NCBI RefSeq assembly: GCF_000974445.1
Contig: NZ_BBOJ01000021.1
Span: 186,001-250,000, forward strand
DNA from: Lentzea aerocolonigenes
GTDB lineage: Bacteria > Actinomycetota > Actinomycetes > Mycobacteriales > Pseudonocardiaceae
Length of the DNA stretch: 64,000 bases
Reading direction: 5' to 3'
Made by a program: the position numbers and the translations under genes. Positions 18,101-26,654 of the stretch are shown in pieces. The notes under the pieces were generated by a model. It was not told the origin of the DNA. It was given only the letters and a program-made list of their open reading frames with translations, and searched no databases. Numbering within the stretch: position 1 is the stretch's first letter; each line of letters opens with the position of its first letter.

Positions 18101-19385
18101 GGGCGTTGGTGCCGCCGATGCCGAACGAGCTCACGCCGATCCGGCGCGGGGTGCCGTTCGGCTTCCACGGCACCAGGCTCGTGTTGACCTGGAACGGGGT
18201 GCGGTCGAAGTCGATCTGCGGGTTCGGGCGGGTGAAGTGCAGGCTCGGCACCAGCTGTTCGTGCTTGAGCTGCAGGATCGCCTTGATGAGCCCGGTGATG
18301 CCCGCCGCGGTGTCCAGGTGGCCGACGTTCGACTTGACCGAGCCGAGCGCGCAGTACCCGGACTCCGCGGTGTGCTCGCGGAACGCCCTGGTGAGCGCGG
18401 TGACCTCGATGGGGTCACCGATCAGCGTGCCGGTGCCGTGCGCCTCGACCGCGCTGATGGTCGACGCGTCCAGCCCGCCGACCTCGAGCGCGGTGGCGAT
18501 CACGCTGGTCTGCCCGTCGATGCTCGGTGCGGTGTACCCGACCTTGCGGGAGCCGTCGTTGTTGGTGGCGGAGGCCTTCACGACGGCTTCGACGTGGTCG
18601 CCGTCGCGCAACGCGTCCTCGAGGCGCTTGAGCACGACCACACCGGCGCCGCTGCCGAACACCGTGCCGCTCGCCTCCGCGTCGAACGGGCGGCAGTGCC
18701 CGTCCCTGGAGAAGACCAGCCCTTCCTCGTGCACGTAACCGGTGTGCTGCGGCACCCGGACGGACACGCCGCCCGCGACCGCGACGTCGCACTCCTCGTT
18801 CAGCAACGCCTGACACGCCAGGTGCACCGCGACCAGCGACGTCGAGCAGGCGGTCTGCACGGTGACGCACGGCCCGTGCAGGTCGAGCTTGTAGGCGGTG
18901 CGGGTGGCCAGGTAGTCCTTGTCGTTGTGGATCATCAGCTCGAACGCGGTGGCGTTCGGCGTTAGCCGCGCGCCGCCCAGCAAGTTCGAGATCAGGTAGG
19001 TCGGCAGGTTCGCGCCGGCGTAGACACCGATCACGTCCTGCTCGCCCGGCACGCAGGCGGCGTCCTCCAGCGCTTCCGACACGCATTCGAGGAAGATCCG
19101 CTGCTGCGGGTCCAGCAGCGCCGCCTCCCGTGCGGTGAAGCCGAAGAAGCCCGCGTCGAACAGGTCGATGTCGTCGAGGATCGCGCCGGCCCTGACGAAA
19201 CCGGGCTGGCCCAGCACTTCCGCGGGGATGCCCGCCGCCAGCAGGTCGGCGGCGTCGAGCGGCGTGATCGACTCGACGCCCTCGCTCAGGTTGCGCCAGA
19301 ACCGGTGCACGTCCGGAGCGCCGGGAAACCGTCCCGACATCCCGACGACCGCGATGTCCGTGGTGCTCGTGTCTGCAGTGGACAC
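12159..19385 (-). CDS. Hybrid PKS-NRPS: KS-AT-ACP-Cy-A(Cys)-PCP-degenerate E/C domain
   Basis: 2408 residues. The KS (10-435) has active Cys180 (TVQTACSTS), His316 and His356. The AT (530-850) has Ser623 in GHSVGE and HAFH at 719-722, the malonyl-CoA signature. There are no KR, DH or ER domains, so a beta-keto unit is passed on. The ACP has Ser943. The heterocyclisation domain (990-1430) keeps DxxxxDxxS at Asp1120, Asp1125 and Ser1128. The A domain (1450-1915) reads D-L-F-N-L-S-L-V-W, essentially the cysteine code. The PCP has Ser1966. The last 400 residues resemble an epimerisation/condensation domain (VADERSWQILL, AGRFTTLTPLP) but HHxxxDG is HRLVADE (2136-2142), so it is probably inactive or repurposed. 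Architecture matches the caerulomycin/collismycin ring-forming module. The start has GGAGGACTACC upstream. Confidence 0.95.
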   Translation of the reverse strand: MSTADTSTTDIAVVGMSGRFPGAPDVHRFWRNLSEGVESITPLDAADLLAAGIPAEVLGQPGFVRAGAILDDIDLFDAGFFGFTAREAALLDPQQRIFLECVSEALEDAACVPGEQDVIGVYAGANLPTYLISNLLGGARLTPNATAFELMIHNDKDYLATRTAYKLDLHGPCVTVQTACSTSLVAVHLACQALLNEECDVAVAGGVSVRVPQHTGYVHEEGLVFSRDGHCRPFDAEASGTVFGSGAGVVVLKRLEDALRDGDHVEAVVKASATNNDGSRKVGYTAPSIDGQTSVIATALEVGGLDASTISAVEAHGTGTLIGDPIEVTALTRAFREHTAESGYCALGSVKSNVGHLDTAAGITGLIKAILQLKHEQLVPSLHFTRPNPQIDFDRTPFQVNTSLVPWKPNGTPRRIGVSSFGIGGTNAHVILEEAPRTATEPGPAEREQVVLLSAATPAALDDATARLAEHVGAQPELDLADIAATLQTGRAHRRYRRSVVCTDLAELPGLLEGEAPDRVSTWDSRAEEPGLVLLFPGQGTQYPGMGRGLYETEEHYRATVDSCLELLRPLLDRDLAELLFDGDPATLTDTRYAQPALFVTEYALAVQLEAWGIRPDGMVGHSVGELVAACLAGVFTLPDALKAVVTRARLMAEQPPGAMLSVAAGEAVVRPMLSGNLAVAAVNADELVVVSGPGDEVTAFAEALAARDVTARPLRTSHAFHSPMMDPVVEPFTEHLRSITLRPPTRRFTSNVTGTWITDEQATDPAYWARQIRAGVRFADCVRVATAGGPFVIAEAGPGHALGTLARQSLPPRSAVFATMRTATDERADGVVLREALGKMWGAGVGVDWTALHRGARRRISLPTYPFQRRRHWVERSDGGGVVAHVEITPDVDANDERSLLLADYVAPRDDRERLVAGVWEEFFGISPIGVHDSFFELGGHSLLASRVVTRLRELGVEVTLQQLLAAPTIAGVAASDGQSTSDALPVVTPDPEHRFEPFPLLEIQQAQWIGRFGSFEMGDVAAHVYLEYESDSLDLERLEAAWRKVVDRHEMLRAVVLPDGRQRVLESVEPYRIEVDELGPEAVRERMSAQMHTVDQWPLWEVRATRGAGGLRVHVSFDLIGADVASFFFQVQRDWQRFYEHPDWNPAPLGLSFRDYVLAESAMRETAVYERSLEYWRERVQTLPPAPELPALSAPSGPAEFSRRHARIDVDRWNRIKQIAASHGVTPTSVLVAAYAAVVGRWSKSQHFTLNLTAVNRLPFHPEVDELVGEFASFNLLEVDLREAPVFADVVVQVQQRSWQDLEHRHVSGVRVLRELARVRGSATGALMPVVFTSALMQDPGTSGGPFAWLGTQQHAISQTPQVSLDHFVMEVDGALDLSWHAVDELFPEGLLDDMFDTYRALVESLVEEPAWQAVGVTLPAWQEKVFAEANATEGELLDMLLHEAVFARALSVPDVPAVWSDGTWLTFGELCGRAVRLAESLRENGVGRGTPVGIGVQKGWRQTVAVLGVLAAGGIYVPIAPDLPEERRQWLVEHSGVACVVSEIDENADWRSADLAGWECPAQPDDVAYVIYTSGSTGVPKGVAVTHRSAFNTLADVCTRFGVGAGDRVLGLSSLSFDLSVFDVFGVLGVGGALVLPEPEAGRDPGRWWELVTEHEITVWNTVPALAQMLAEHAEGRSDRLPLRVMLLSGDWLPVSLPDRVRAFAPGCSVVSLGGATEAAVWSIFHAIEEVDPAWVSIPYGKPLRNQAFMVVNALDEHCPVWVPGELLIGGAGVAQGYWHDEERTVRSFTDGWYRTGDLGRYWPDGVIEFLGREDFQVKIGGYRIELGEVEHALLDHPRVAQVVVTAAGDRGHRRLVAYVVPDAELDDPLDQEGLRAHLADRLPSYMVPAQFVVLDRLPLSSNGKVDRTALPDPAADRVDEGDPIVDDRLRALVDQLLAIVADVLSRQDVGPHDNFFDLGGDSILGIQAVTRANALGLPVTPQQLFEHQTVAQLAGALVRSGITPVTAESAPLTPYQRALLTDRAEWVVLDVAEHFDPAVAEEALAELMARHPVLRLVVDADAGEQRVPAEPGDRPYVADIDLSALPDGERDQLMDQMVTEIAHELDPSAGEVVGLAVFGLGDRGRKLVWILHRLVADERSWQILLREFASAYDQLSRHEPVRWLEPAGPYTAWASAAELPAITTGAGAVRDRTFHHAMPVEWRDDTFGAFHVSLTETLAAALLLAVDGRVVVARGAERVQGAADLSATAGRFTTLTPLPRPDQDAAVPDVIDAVKDGFRTTTTDEVELSEKDVLLHEVPADWRLVGPVGLPEDFAGPEHQGSSPAGPRLEIGAAVVDGVLRIRWRHSQDADPAELAARFEQALDRIVAYGRSAGTGSYRTSDFPLAGLDEEGLNSFLARFGDDD

Positions 19386-19415
19386 TGGTAGTCCTCCGTG
19401 GTGCGTCGGGGGTTT

Positions 19416-22400
19416 TCAGGAGCGGCGGCGCTGGCGGGAAGCCCGCAGCCGCCTGCCGCGGTCACTGCCCTTGCGCGCGGCGGCGCGGTCGTCGTCCGCA
19501 CCGGCGAGGCGCTGGGCGAGCGCCCGTGCGTTCGGGCACTCGAAAACGGTCAGCAGCGGGAAGTCCCGGTTGAGCGCGGCACGCAACCGCTGGTAGATCG
19601 ACGTGACGCGGACCGAGCTGGCGCCGAGCTCGAAGAAGTTGTCGCGCGCTCCGACCTCGACGCCGCCGAGCACGTCCCGTGCGATGTCGACGACCAGCTG
19701 CTCCAGCTCGTTCGCTGGCGCCTCGTACGCGGTGCTCCGCGCGACCGCGACACTCTGCGCGGCCAGCGCACCGCGGTCGACTTTCCCTTGACCGGACAGG
19801 GGAAGGTCGTCGACGACCCGGATGACCGACGGCACCATGTAGCCCGGCAGGCGCCTGGTCAGGTGCTCGGTCAGCCGTTCGGCGAGCGAACCCTCCGCCG
19901 GCGGCTGGTCGTCCGGGACGCCACCGACCACGACGTGCAGCAGCTCGTGCGACTCACCGAGCGCGAACAGGTCCGTGATCCGGTCCTGCCTGGTGCCGCC
20001 GACCTGGCAGAGCCCGAGCTCGCAGCCGGTCGCCGTGGTCTCCAGCAGCTGCGTGACCAGTCCGGCCTCGATCAGCGTGAAGTCGCGGGCGAGCTTGCCG
20101 TACAGCGGTTCGATCGCGGCGTGGTCGGCGACCAGGAAGATCGCGAACGCGGCACCGTCGTAGAGCGACCGGGAGGCGGCCGCGAAGTCGGGCCCCGGGC
20201 CTTCCTCGTCCGGTGAGCACCGCACCAGCCGGTGCGCGTCCGGGTCGTAGTAGTACGCGCCGCCGGGCAGGCCGTCGACCCGGTCGGACTTGACCCACAC
20301 GTACGTCTGCACGGGGTAGAGGCCGCCCGCGGAGCCGTAGTCGTAGGCGGGCAACGCGCGGTCTCCCGCACGGGCCCGCAGCGCGCCGAGCAGCCTGCTC
20401 AGCCGTTCGAACGGAACGGGTTCGCCGAGGAACGCCCGCCGGCTCGACCTCGTGCGCGGCCGCGGGGCGTCGACGAGCGGCACCGCCTGGCCGGACAACC
20501 GGCGAAGACCGTGCCGCGCCAGCGTGAACTCCATCCGGCGGGCCGGATCCAGTTCGACGTCCCCGGCGTCCTCCGCCTTCTTCTCCTCGGTGGTGACGAA
20601 GGCGACCAGCCGCTTGTCACCGCGGTCACCGGACGCGATCACGACCGCCTGCCGCACGTCGGGGTGCGCCGTGAGCGCGTGCTCGATCTCCCCCAGCTCG
20701 ATGCGGTAGCCACCGACCTTGACCTGGAAGTCCTCCCGGCCGAGGAACTCGATCACCCCGTCCGGCCAGTACCGGCCGAGGTCACCGGTGCGGTACCAGC
20801 GGTCACCGCCCAGCGCGGACACGAAGCTCCGCGCGGTCCGCTCCTCGTCCCGCCAGTACCCCGTCGCGACGCCGTCACCGCCGATGAGCAGCTCACCGGT
20901 CACCCACACCGGACTGCGCTCACCACGCTCGTTGACCACCGCGAACTTCTGGTTGCGCAACGGTTTCCCGTACGGGATCGACACCCAGGCGGGGTCCACG
21001 TCCTCGACGGGGAAGAAGATCGACCACACCGCGGCCTCCGTGGCACCGCCGAGGCTCAGCACGGAGACACCCGGTGCCACGGCGTGCAGGCGCTCCGGCA
21101 GGTCCACCGGGATCCAGTCGCCGGACAACATGACGACCTTGAGGCCGACCACGTCCTGCTCGCCTTCCGCGTGGGCGCAGAACATCTGCGCCAACGCGGG
21201 AACCGAGTTCCACACCGTCACGCCGTGCTCGACGACGAGCTCCCGCCACCGGCCTGGGTCCCGTGCCGCCTCCGGTTCCGGCAGCACCAGCGCGCCGCCG
21301 ACGCCCAGCACGCCGAACACGTCGAACACGGACAGGTCGAAGCTCAGCGACGACAGGCCGAGGGAACGGTCCTCCGCGCCGATGCCGAAACGTTCGCAGA
21401 CGTCGGCCAACGTGTTCAGCGCCGACCTGTGCGTCACCGCCACTCCCTTCGGCGTGCCGGTCGACCCGGACGTGTAGATCACGTACGCGACGTCATCGGG
21501 CTGGGCAGGGCACTCCCAGGCCGCGACGTCCGCCTCCTCCCAGCCGTCGACGTCGACGTCGAGCGTGGCGACGCCGGACCATGCGTCCAGATGCGCTTCC
21601 TCGGTGACCACGCAGCACACACCGGAGTGCTTCTGCAGCCAGCGCCTGCGTTCCCTCGGCAGGTCCGGCGCCATCGGCACGTAGATCCCGCCGGCCGCCG
21701 CGACGCCGAGCACCGCGACGATCTGCCGCCAGCCCTTCCGCAAACCGACCCCGACCGCGGCACCGCGACGAATCCCCATGGCGCGCAACCGTTCCGCGAC
21801 GGCGGTAGCACGGCCGCACAGCTCGCCGAAGGTCAGCCACCGGCCGGCCCAGACCGCGGGCTCGTCCGGAGTGGACAGTGCGCGGGCGAACACGGCCTCG
21901 TGCAACAGCTGTTCCGGCAGCTCGCCCTCGGTCGCGTTGACGTCGTCGAACAGGATCTCCTGCCACCGCGGCAACGCCACGTCCGACGCCTGCCACGACT
22001 CCTCGTCGGCCAGACTCTCCACCAGCGTGCAGTAGGAGGCGAACATGTCGTCCAGCACACCCGCGGGGAAGAGCTCGTCGACCGAGTCCCACGACAGCGT
22101 CAGCGCGCCGGTGTCCTCGGTCGCCTGGTGGTCCAGGTAGACCTGGGGCGTCTGGGACACCGTGTACCCGGTGCGGCCCAGCTCGATCGGGAACAGCGAC
22201 TCGTCCTCGCCCTGGTAGCCGACACCGCTCGTGAACACGACGGGCGTGAGTGCGCCCGTGGCCGTGCCGCGTGCCTGTGCGAGCTCGCGCAACACCTGCA
22301 CACCGCTCACCGCGTCGTGTGCGAGGTCGTTCCAGAGCTGGGTCTGCACGGCCTGTGCGAAACCCGCGAACGGCACCGGCTCGCGCAGGTCGATCTCGAG

Positions 22401-25304
22401 CGGGTCGATCGAGGTGAAGTCGCCGACCACCTCGGCGATGTCCGGGTGCACCGCCGGGCGGTTGAACAGCGTCACGTTCAACGTGAAGTGCTGCGACCGG
22501 CTCCAGCGGCCGATCACCGCGGCGTACGCGGCGAGCAGCGTCGTGGAGGCCGTGACTCCGTGCCCGGAGGCCAGTTTCTTGACCCTGCGCCACGTCGAGG
22601 CGGGGATCCGGCGCGACCGGCGCACGAACACGGGCCGCTCGACGTCACGCGGGCTGACCACGAGCGGCAGCTCCGGCGCGCCCGGCATGGTGTCGAGCCG
22701 GTCCCGCCAGTACGCCATCGCGGCGCTCGCCCGCGCCGACTCCTGCTGACGTGCCCGTTCCAGGACGCAGTCGCGGAAGGACAGCACGACCTCCGGCAGC
22801 TCCACGCCGGGATCGGTGTAGTAGCGCGCCCAGTCCCGCATGACCAGCCGAAGGCTCCACAGGTCGGCGACGAGCAGGTCGAAGCTGACGTGCACCCGCA
22901 CCCGTCCGTCGGCGAACCGGCTCGCCCGCACCTCCCACAGCGGCCACTCGCCGACAGGGCGCATCTGCGCCGACATCCGCGCCCGCACCGCGAGCACGGA
23001 CTTCTCGTCGGCGGAGGGATCCACGACGATCCGGTACGGCTCAACGGTCCTGAGCACCTGCTGCGTGCCGTCGGGCAGCACCACCGCGCGCAGCATCTCG
23101 TGCCGGTCGACCACCTCGCGCCACGCCGCCTCCAGCCGTTCGAGGTCGAGCGAGACGGCGTCGAGCTCCACGTAGCCGTGCGTGGCGACACCGCTCAGCT
23201 CGAACGTCTCGCTGCGGCCCACGAGGTAGGCGTACTGGATGTCGGTCAGCGGGAACGGTTCGAAGCGGTGCGCCGGGTCGGGCACGATTCCCGCGACCGG
23301 CAACGGCTCCGGCCGGTCGAGCTCACCGAGCACCTCGTCCACGATGGCGTCCAGCACGGCGGTGGTGCTCGTCAGCCGCACGCCGAGCTCCCGTTCCAAA
23401 GTCCCGCGGAACTCCATCAACCGCAGGGAGTCCACGCCGAGGCCGGTCAGCGGCACACCGCTGTCGATCTGCCACGGCGACAACCGCGCGGCGATCGCGA
23501 TCTGCTGGCGCAGCCACGCCTCCAGCGCACCGCGCCGCGCCGCGGGCGTCATCGAGACCAGCGCGGCACGGTCGAACCCACCTGCCTCCGTCCTGGTGTC
23601 CCTGCTGCTCGCGAGTGCGGGCAACGCACCGTCCAGATAGGACTGGCGACAGGCGGCGTGCTGGATCTTCCCGCTCGTGGTGCGGGGAACACCGGCGGGC
23701 CGGACGAGCACGACGTCGTGGGGTTCGACCTCGAACTCGGCCACGACCGCGCGGCGAACGGCCTCGGCCACCGCGGCCAGGTCGGTGGTCCTGGTGGCAC
23801 GCACGGCCTGCACGACGACGAGCCGTTCCTCGTCCTCGACGGGCACGGCGAACGCGGCTGCCACGCCGGACACCGCCTCCTCCGCCGCCGCTCCCGCCAC
23901 CTCCTCCACGTCGTGCGGGAAGATGTTGCGGCCACGGATGATCACGAGGCTCTTCATCCTGCCGGTGAGGTAGAGCGATCCTTCGTGGCGGAATCCCAGG
24001 TCGCCGGTGCGCAGGTGCGGCCCGCCGCCGTCGGCCGTCCGCGCGGTGAAGGTCGTGTCGTCGTCGATCTCCCAGTAGCCGCGGGTGACGGAATCACCCG
24101 CGAGCCACACCTCGCCGACGAGGTCGTCGGGCAGTCGTGCGCCGGTCTGCGGATCGACGATCTCGAAGGCACAACCGGGAAACGGCGTGCCGCAGCCGGT
24201 GAGCTCCCTGGCCCGCCCGCCCCGCGGTGCGGCGACCCTGCCCTGCTCCAGTTCGGCGGCGTCGACCTCCAGGAACGACGGCGGACCGTCCACCGAGCAC
24301 GTGGCGCCGAGCGTCATCTCCGCGAGGCCGTACGCCGGTGTCAGCGCCTCCGGCCGCAACCCGGTGCCGGAGAACACGTCCCGGAACTCCCGCACCACGC
24401 GCGGCGTGATCGGCTCGGCACCGATGATCAGCCGCCGGAACCGGGAGAGGTCCAACGAGGACCGGTCGGTCTCCGTCGTGCGGTCGACGCACAGGCGCAG
24501 AGCGAAGTTCGGGGCGTAGGCGACCACCGAGCCCTGCTGCTCGGACAGCTCGTTCAGCCAGCGCATCGGCTTCTCCGCGAACGCCTGCGGCTGCATCAGC
24601 ACGCACCGCGACCCGGTGAACTGCGAGCACAGCAGCACCCCGACGAGCCCCATGTCGTGGAACAACGGGATCCAGCTCACGAACGTGTCGTCCGGCGTGA
24701 ACCCGAACCCGTCCCGCAGCGCTGTCAGGTTCGCGGTCAGGTTGGCGTGGCTCACCATCACGCCCTTGGGATCGCTCGTCGATCCCGAGGTGTACTGCAG
24801 GAACGCCAGCTCCTCCGGCGCGATCGGCTCCGACGTCAGCGTCCGTTCGGTGATGTCCTCGTCGTGCAGCCAGGCGGGCTGCGCGGTGTCCTCCGGCCAG
24901 GCCGACCGCAGCAGCTCCACGTCGGCGCCGGCGGCCACCACGACGGTCGGCCGCGCGTCACCGACGATCCGCTGGAAACGGCGCCGCCGCGGGGAGTTCA
25001 CCGTCGTCGCGGGCGCGAGACAGGGCACCGCGCACACACCGGCGTAGAGGGCGCCGAAGAAGCTCTCGATGAACTCGGGCGTCGTGGCGCACACGAGCGC
25101 CACCCGGTCGCCCGGCTCGGCGATCTCCCGCAACGCCGCCGCGACGGCCTGCGCTCGCGCGTCGAGTCTGCCCCTGGTCATCACGACCCGGCCACCGTCG
25201 GAGTCGACGAGCTCGAACGCCACCTCGTGAGGTGCTCGTTTCGCCTTCCCGCGCACGATGTCCACGAACGTGGCCGTGGACGACACCAACACCGGACCAG
25301 TCAT
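19416..25304 (-). CDS. Loading NRPS: FAAL-ACP-Cy-A(Cys)-Ox-PCP, makes a 2-substituted thiazole-4-carbonyl
   Basis: 1962 residues. Residues 1-565 are a fatty acyl-AMP ligase (FLQYTSGSTSDPKGVMVSH, LRTGDLGFRHEG, TTSGKIQ) that activates a free carboxylic acid and loads it on the ACP (Ser626). The Cy domain (675-1120) keeps Asp809, Asp814 and Ser817. The A domain starts near 1140; its residues read D-L-F-N-M-S-L-V-W, so cysteine. A nitroreductase/SagB-like FMN oxidase domain (about 1575-1800; RTRSSRRAFLGEPVPF, YDYGSAGGLYPVQ) is inserted before the last A-domain motif (GQGKVDRGAL), as in thiazole-forming synthetases. The PCP has Ser1897. The predicted product is 2-alkylthiazole-4-carbonyl-S-PCP, handed to the KS of the next protein. 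First gene of the 25304-7233 operon; GGAGCTGCCCC precedes the start. Confidence 0.95.
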   Translation of the reverse strand: MTGPVLVSSTATFVDIVRGKAKRAPHEVAFELVDSDGGRVVMTRGRLDARAQAVAAALREIAEPGDRVALVCATTPEFIESFFGALYAGVCAVPCLAPATTVNSPRRRRFQRIVGDARPTVVVAAGADVELLRSAWPEDTAQPAWLHDEDITERTLTSEPIAPEELAFLQYTSGSTSDPKGVMVSHANLTANLTALRDGFGFTPDDTFVSWIPLFHDMGLVGVLLCSQFTGSRCVLMQPQAFAEKPMRWLNELSEQQGSVVAYAPNFALRLCVDRTTETDRSSLDLSRFRRLIIGAEPITPRVVREFRDVFSGTGLRPEALTPAYGLAEMTLGATCSVDGPPSFLEVDAAELEQGRVAAPRGGRARELTGCGTPFPGCAFEIVDPQTGARLPDDLVGEVWLAGDSVTRGYWEIDDDTTFTARTADGGGPHLRTGDLGFRHEGSLYLTGRMKSLVIIRGRNIFPHDVEEVAGAAAEEAVSGVAAAFAVPVEDEERLVVVQAVRATRTTDLAAVAEAVRRAVVAEFEVEPHDVVLVRPAGVPRTTSGKIQHAACRQSYLDGALPALASSRDTRTEAGGFDRAALVSMTPAARRGALEAWLRQQIAIAARLSPWQIDSGVPLTGLGVDSLRLMEFRGTLERELGVRLTSTTAVLDAIVDEVLGELDRPEPLPVAGIVPDPAHRFEPFPLTDIQYAYLVGRSETFELSGVATHGYVELDAVSLDLERLEAAWREVVDRHEMLRAVVLPDGTQQVLRTVEPYRIVVDPSADEKSVLAVRARMSAQMRPVGEWPLWEVRASRFADGRVRVHVSFDLLVADLWSLRLVMRDWARYYTDPGVELPEVVLSFRDCVLERARQQESARASAAMAYWRDRLDTMPGAPELPLVVSPRDVERPVFVRRSRRIPASTWRRVKKLASGHGVTASTTLLAAYAAVIGRWSRSQHFTLNVTLFNRPAVHPDIAEVVGDFTSIDPLEIDLREPVPFAGFAQAVQTQLWNDLAHDAVSGVQVLRELAQARGTATGALTPVVFTSGVGYQGEDESLFPIELGRTGYTVSQTPQVYLDHQATEDTGALTLSWDSVDELFPAGVLDDMFASYCTLVESLADEESWQASDVALPRWQEILFDDVNATEGELPEQLLHEAVFARALSTPDEPAVWAGRWLTFGELCGRATAVAERLRAMGIRRGAAVGVGLRKGWRQIVAVLGVAAAGGIYVPMAPDLPRERRRWLQKHSGVCCVVTEEAHLDAWSGVATLDVDVDGWEEADVAAWECPAQPDDVAYVIYTSGSTGTPKGVAVTHRSALNTLADVCERFGIGAEDRSLGLSSLSFDLSVFDVFGVLGVGGALVLPEPEAARDPGRWRELVVEHGVTVWNSVPALAQMFCAHAEGEQDVVGLKVVMLSGDWIPVDLPERLHAVAPGVSVLSLGGATEAAVWSIFFPVEDVDPAWVSIPYGKPLRNQKFAVVNERGERSPVWVTGELLIGGDGVATGYWRDEERTARSFVSALGGDRWYRTGDLGRYWPDGVIEFLGREDFQVKVGGYRIELGEIEHALTAHPDVRQAVVIASGDRGDKRLVAFVTTEEKKAEDAGDVELDPARRMEFTLARHGLRRLSGQAVPLVDAPRPRTRSSRRAFLGEPVPFERLSRLLGALRARAGDRALPAYDYGSAGGLYPVQTYVWVKSDRVDGLPGGAYYYDPDAHRLVRCSPDEEGPGPDFAAASRSLYDGAAFAIFLVADHAAIEPLYGKLARDFTLIEAGLVTQLLETTATGCELGLCQVGGTRQDRITDLFALGESHELLHVVVGGVPDDQPPAEGSLAERLTEHLTRRLPGYMVPSVIRVVDDLPLSGQGKVDRGALAAQSVAVARSTAYEAPANELEQLVVDIARDVLGGVEVGARDNFFELGASSVRVTSIYQRLRAALNRDFPLLTVFECPNARALAQRLAGADDDRAAARKGSDRGRRLRASRQRRRS

Positions 25305-25467
25305 GGGGCAGCTCCTCGGGACCGCGGGCGGATGCCTTCACAGCTTGGAAAACCTCGGACCGCGACACATCGCGGCAGTGCCGAAGACTTCTCCGTAGCT
25401 ACACCGAAAGAACACTGGACGAGCACTTCGGTCGATCCCCCGGTACGACCGTGCCCCCGCAACGTGA

Positions 25468-25503
25468 AACGCCGCCCTCGTAGCCGGGTACGAGGGCGGC
25501 GTT
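25468..25503. terminator. Strong hairpin (terminator or attenuator) between the monooxygenase and NRPS genes
   Basis: AACGCCGCCCTCGTA (25468-25482) and TACGAGGGCGGCGTT (25489-25503) form a perfect 15-bp stem around GCCGGG. It sits 24 bases past the stop of the FAD monooxygenase and 164 bases before the NRPS start, on the same strand. It should end or attenuate the monooxygenase transcript, implying a separate promoter for the assembly-line genes in 25305-25460. There is no U-tract. Confidence 0.8.
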
Positions 25504-25526
25504 CCACCGGGTGGGAGGTGTCCCGG

Positions 25527-26654
25527 TCATTCACGGGGCGAACGCGTCGCCGGACGCAGCGCCTCCTCCGTCCACTCGGAACGGTGCTCGCCGTTGCGCG
25601 GCATCAACTGGGAAAGCAGGGCCACGGACATGTCCTGGGTGGCTTCGGTTTCCTGCCGCTCCTGCGCTTCCCACGCCTTCAGCGCCAGCGGGATGTCGTC
25701 CGCCTCGGCAACCGCGATCGCGAGGTTCAGCGCGTTCGTCATGGCCGTCCCCGCACCCTGCCCCAGGGTCGCCGGCATCGCGTGCGCCGCGTCGCCCACG
25801 ACCGCCGCCGAGCCGACCGACCACCGGCTCAGCCGCAGCACCTCGTACCGGTCGAACCGGGGAGCCACCGGCAGGCCGGTCAGCACCTCGTCGAGCACCG
25901 GGAACGAGGCACGCCAGACCTCCTCGTTCAGCCGCTCGCCGATCGCCTCCTCGTCGCCGTCGGGGGCGGAGAGGCTGAGGTAGAGGTCCGTGGAGTTGCA
26001 CGGCACGTACAGCACACGCCGCCGGTGCTCGAGGTTCCAGTAGTTGACGTAGTTGCGCCACTGACCGGAGTCGCCGGGCGCGCGGTCGAGCGGCACCAGG
26101 AACCGGTACATCCCCAGCCCGAACACGTCGTGGCCGGTCAGCAACCCCAGTTGGTCGCGCACGGTCGAGCGGATGCCGTCGGCCGCCACCACGAAGTCGG
26201 CCGGCCACCGCGTTCCGCCCGCCACGACGAGGAACCCGTCGGGATCCGCCTCCACCACGTGGGAGTCGGTGCGGAAGTCGACGCCGAGCGAGCGCGCCCG
26301 GTCCAGCAGTGCGGTGTAGAGGTCCAGTCTGCTCAGGGTGATCATCCGCAGGCCGCCCGGCAGCGGCAGGGGCCGCGTGCCCAGCAGGGTGCCCCGCGAG
26401 TCGCGTTCCTCCCACTGCCGCGCCTCGTGCGACCTGAGCAGGACGCGGTCCGCGCAGCCGATCGACTCGAGCACGCGCAAACCGTTCTCCCACAGGAAGA
26501 TTCCGGCGCCGAAGTCGCGCAGCTCGGTGCCGCGTTCGTGCACCCGGACGGACCACCCGCGCTGTGCGAGTCCGATCGCCACCGTCAGGCCGGCGAACCC
26601 CGCTCCCGCGATCTCGACGTGTCGCCCCACGGGCGCACCTCCGTTTCGTGTCAT
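25527..26654 (-). CDS. FAD-dependent aromatic-hydroxylase-type monooxygenase
   Basis: 375 residues from the ATG at 26654, which overlaps the upstream monooxygenase stop by 4 bp (ATGA). The group A flavoprotein hydroxylase motifs are present: N-terminal Rossmann GxGxxG in EIAGAGFAGLTVAIGLAQ, a central DG motif in VVAADGIRSTVR, and GDAAHAMPATLGQGAG near residue 290. These enzymes use NAD(P)H and O2 to hydroxylate electron-rich rings or to epoxidise and oxidise other substrates. With the paralogue at 26651-27808 it is a candidate for hydroxylation at pyridine C5 (the former cysteine beta-carbon) or for hydroxylation of the alkyl chain. The hairpin at 25468-25503 follows the gene. Confidence 0.93.
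   Translation of the reverse strand: MTRNGGAPVGRHVEIAGAGFAGLTVAIGLAQRGWSVRVHERGTELRDFGAGIFLWENGLRVLESIGCADRVLLRSHEARQWEERDSRGTLLGTRPLPLPGGLRMITLSRLDLYTALLDRARSLGVDFRTDSHVVEADPDGFLVVAGGTRWPADFVVAADGIRSTVRDQLGLLTGHDVFGLGMYRFLVPLDRAPGDSGQWRNYVNYWNLEHRRRVLYVPCNSTDLYLSLSAPDGDEEAIGERLNEEVWRASFPVLDEVLTGLPVAPRFDRYEVLRLSRWSVGSAAVVGDAAHAMPATLGQGAGTAMTNALNLAIAVAEADDIPLALKAWEAQERQETEATQDMSVALLSQLMPRNGEHRSEWTEEALRPATRSPRE

Noticed and set aside
10653..18965. Very long plus-strand open frame (2770 codons) opposite the NRPS/PKS genes
   Set aside because: Its translation is Arg/His/Val-rich low-complexity with no domain, the usual mirror of a G+C-rich gene in the opposite strand; the minus-strand reading contains complete KS, AT, Cy, A and PCP motifs.
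7233..25304. Yersiniabactin/pyochelin-like siderophore assembly (salicylate-capped thiazolines)
   Set aside because: There is no salicylate synthase or aryl-acid AMP ligase, no reductase or methyltransferase domain in the modules and no terminal TE; the loading domain is a FAAL and the tailoring set matches the pyridine-forming pathways better.
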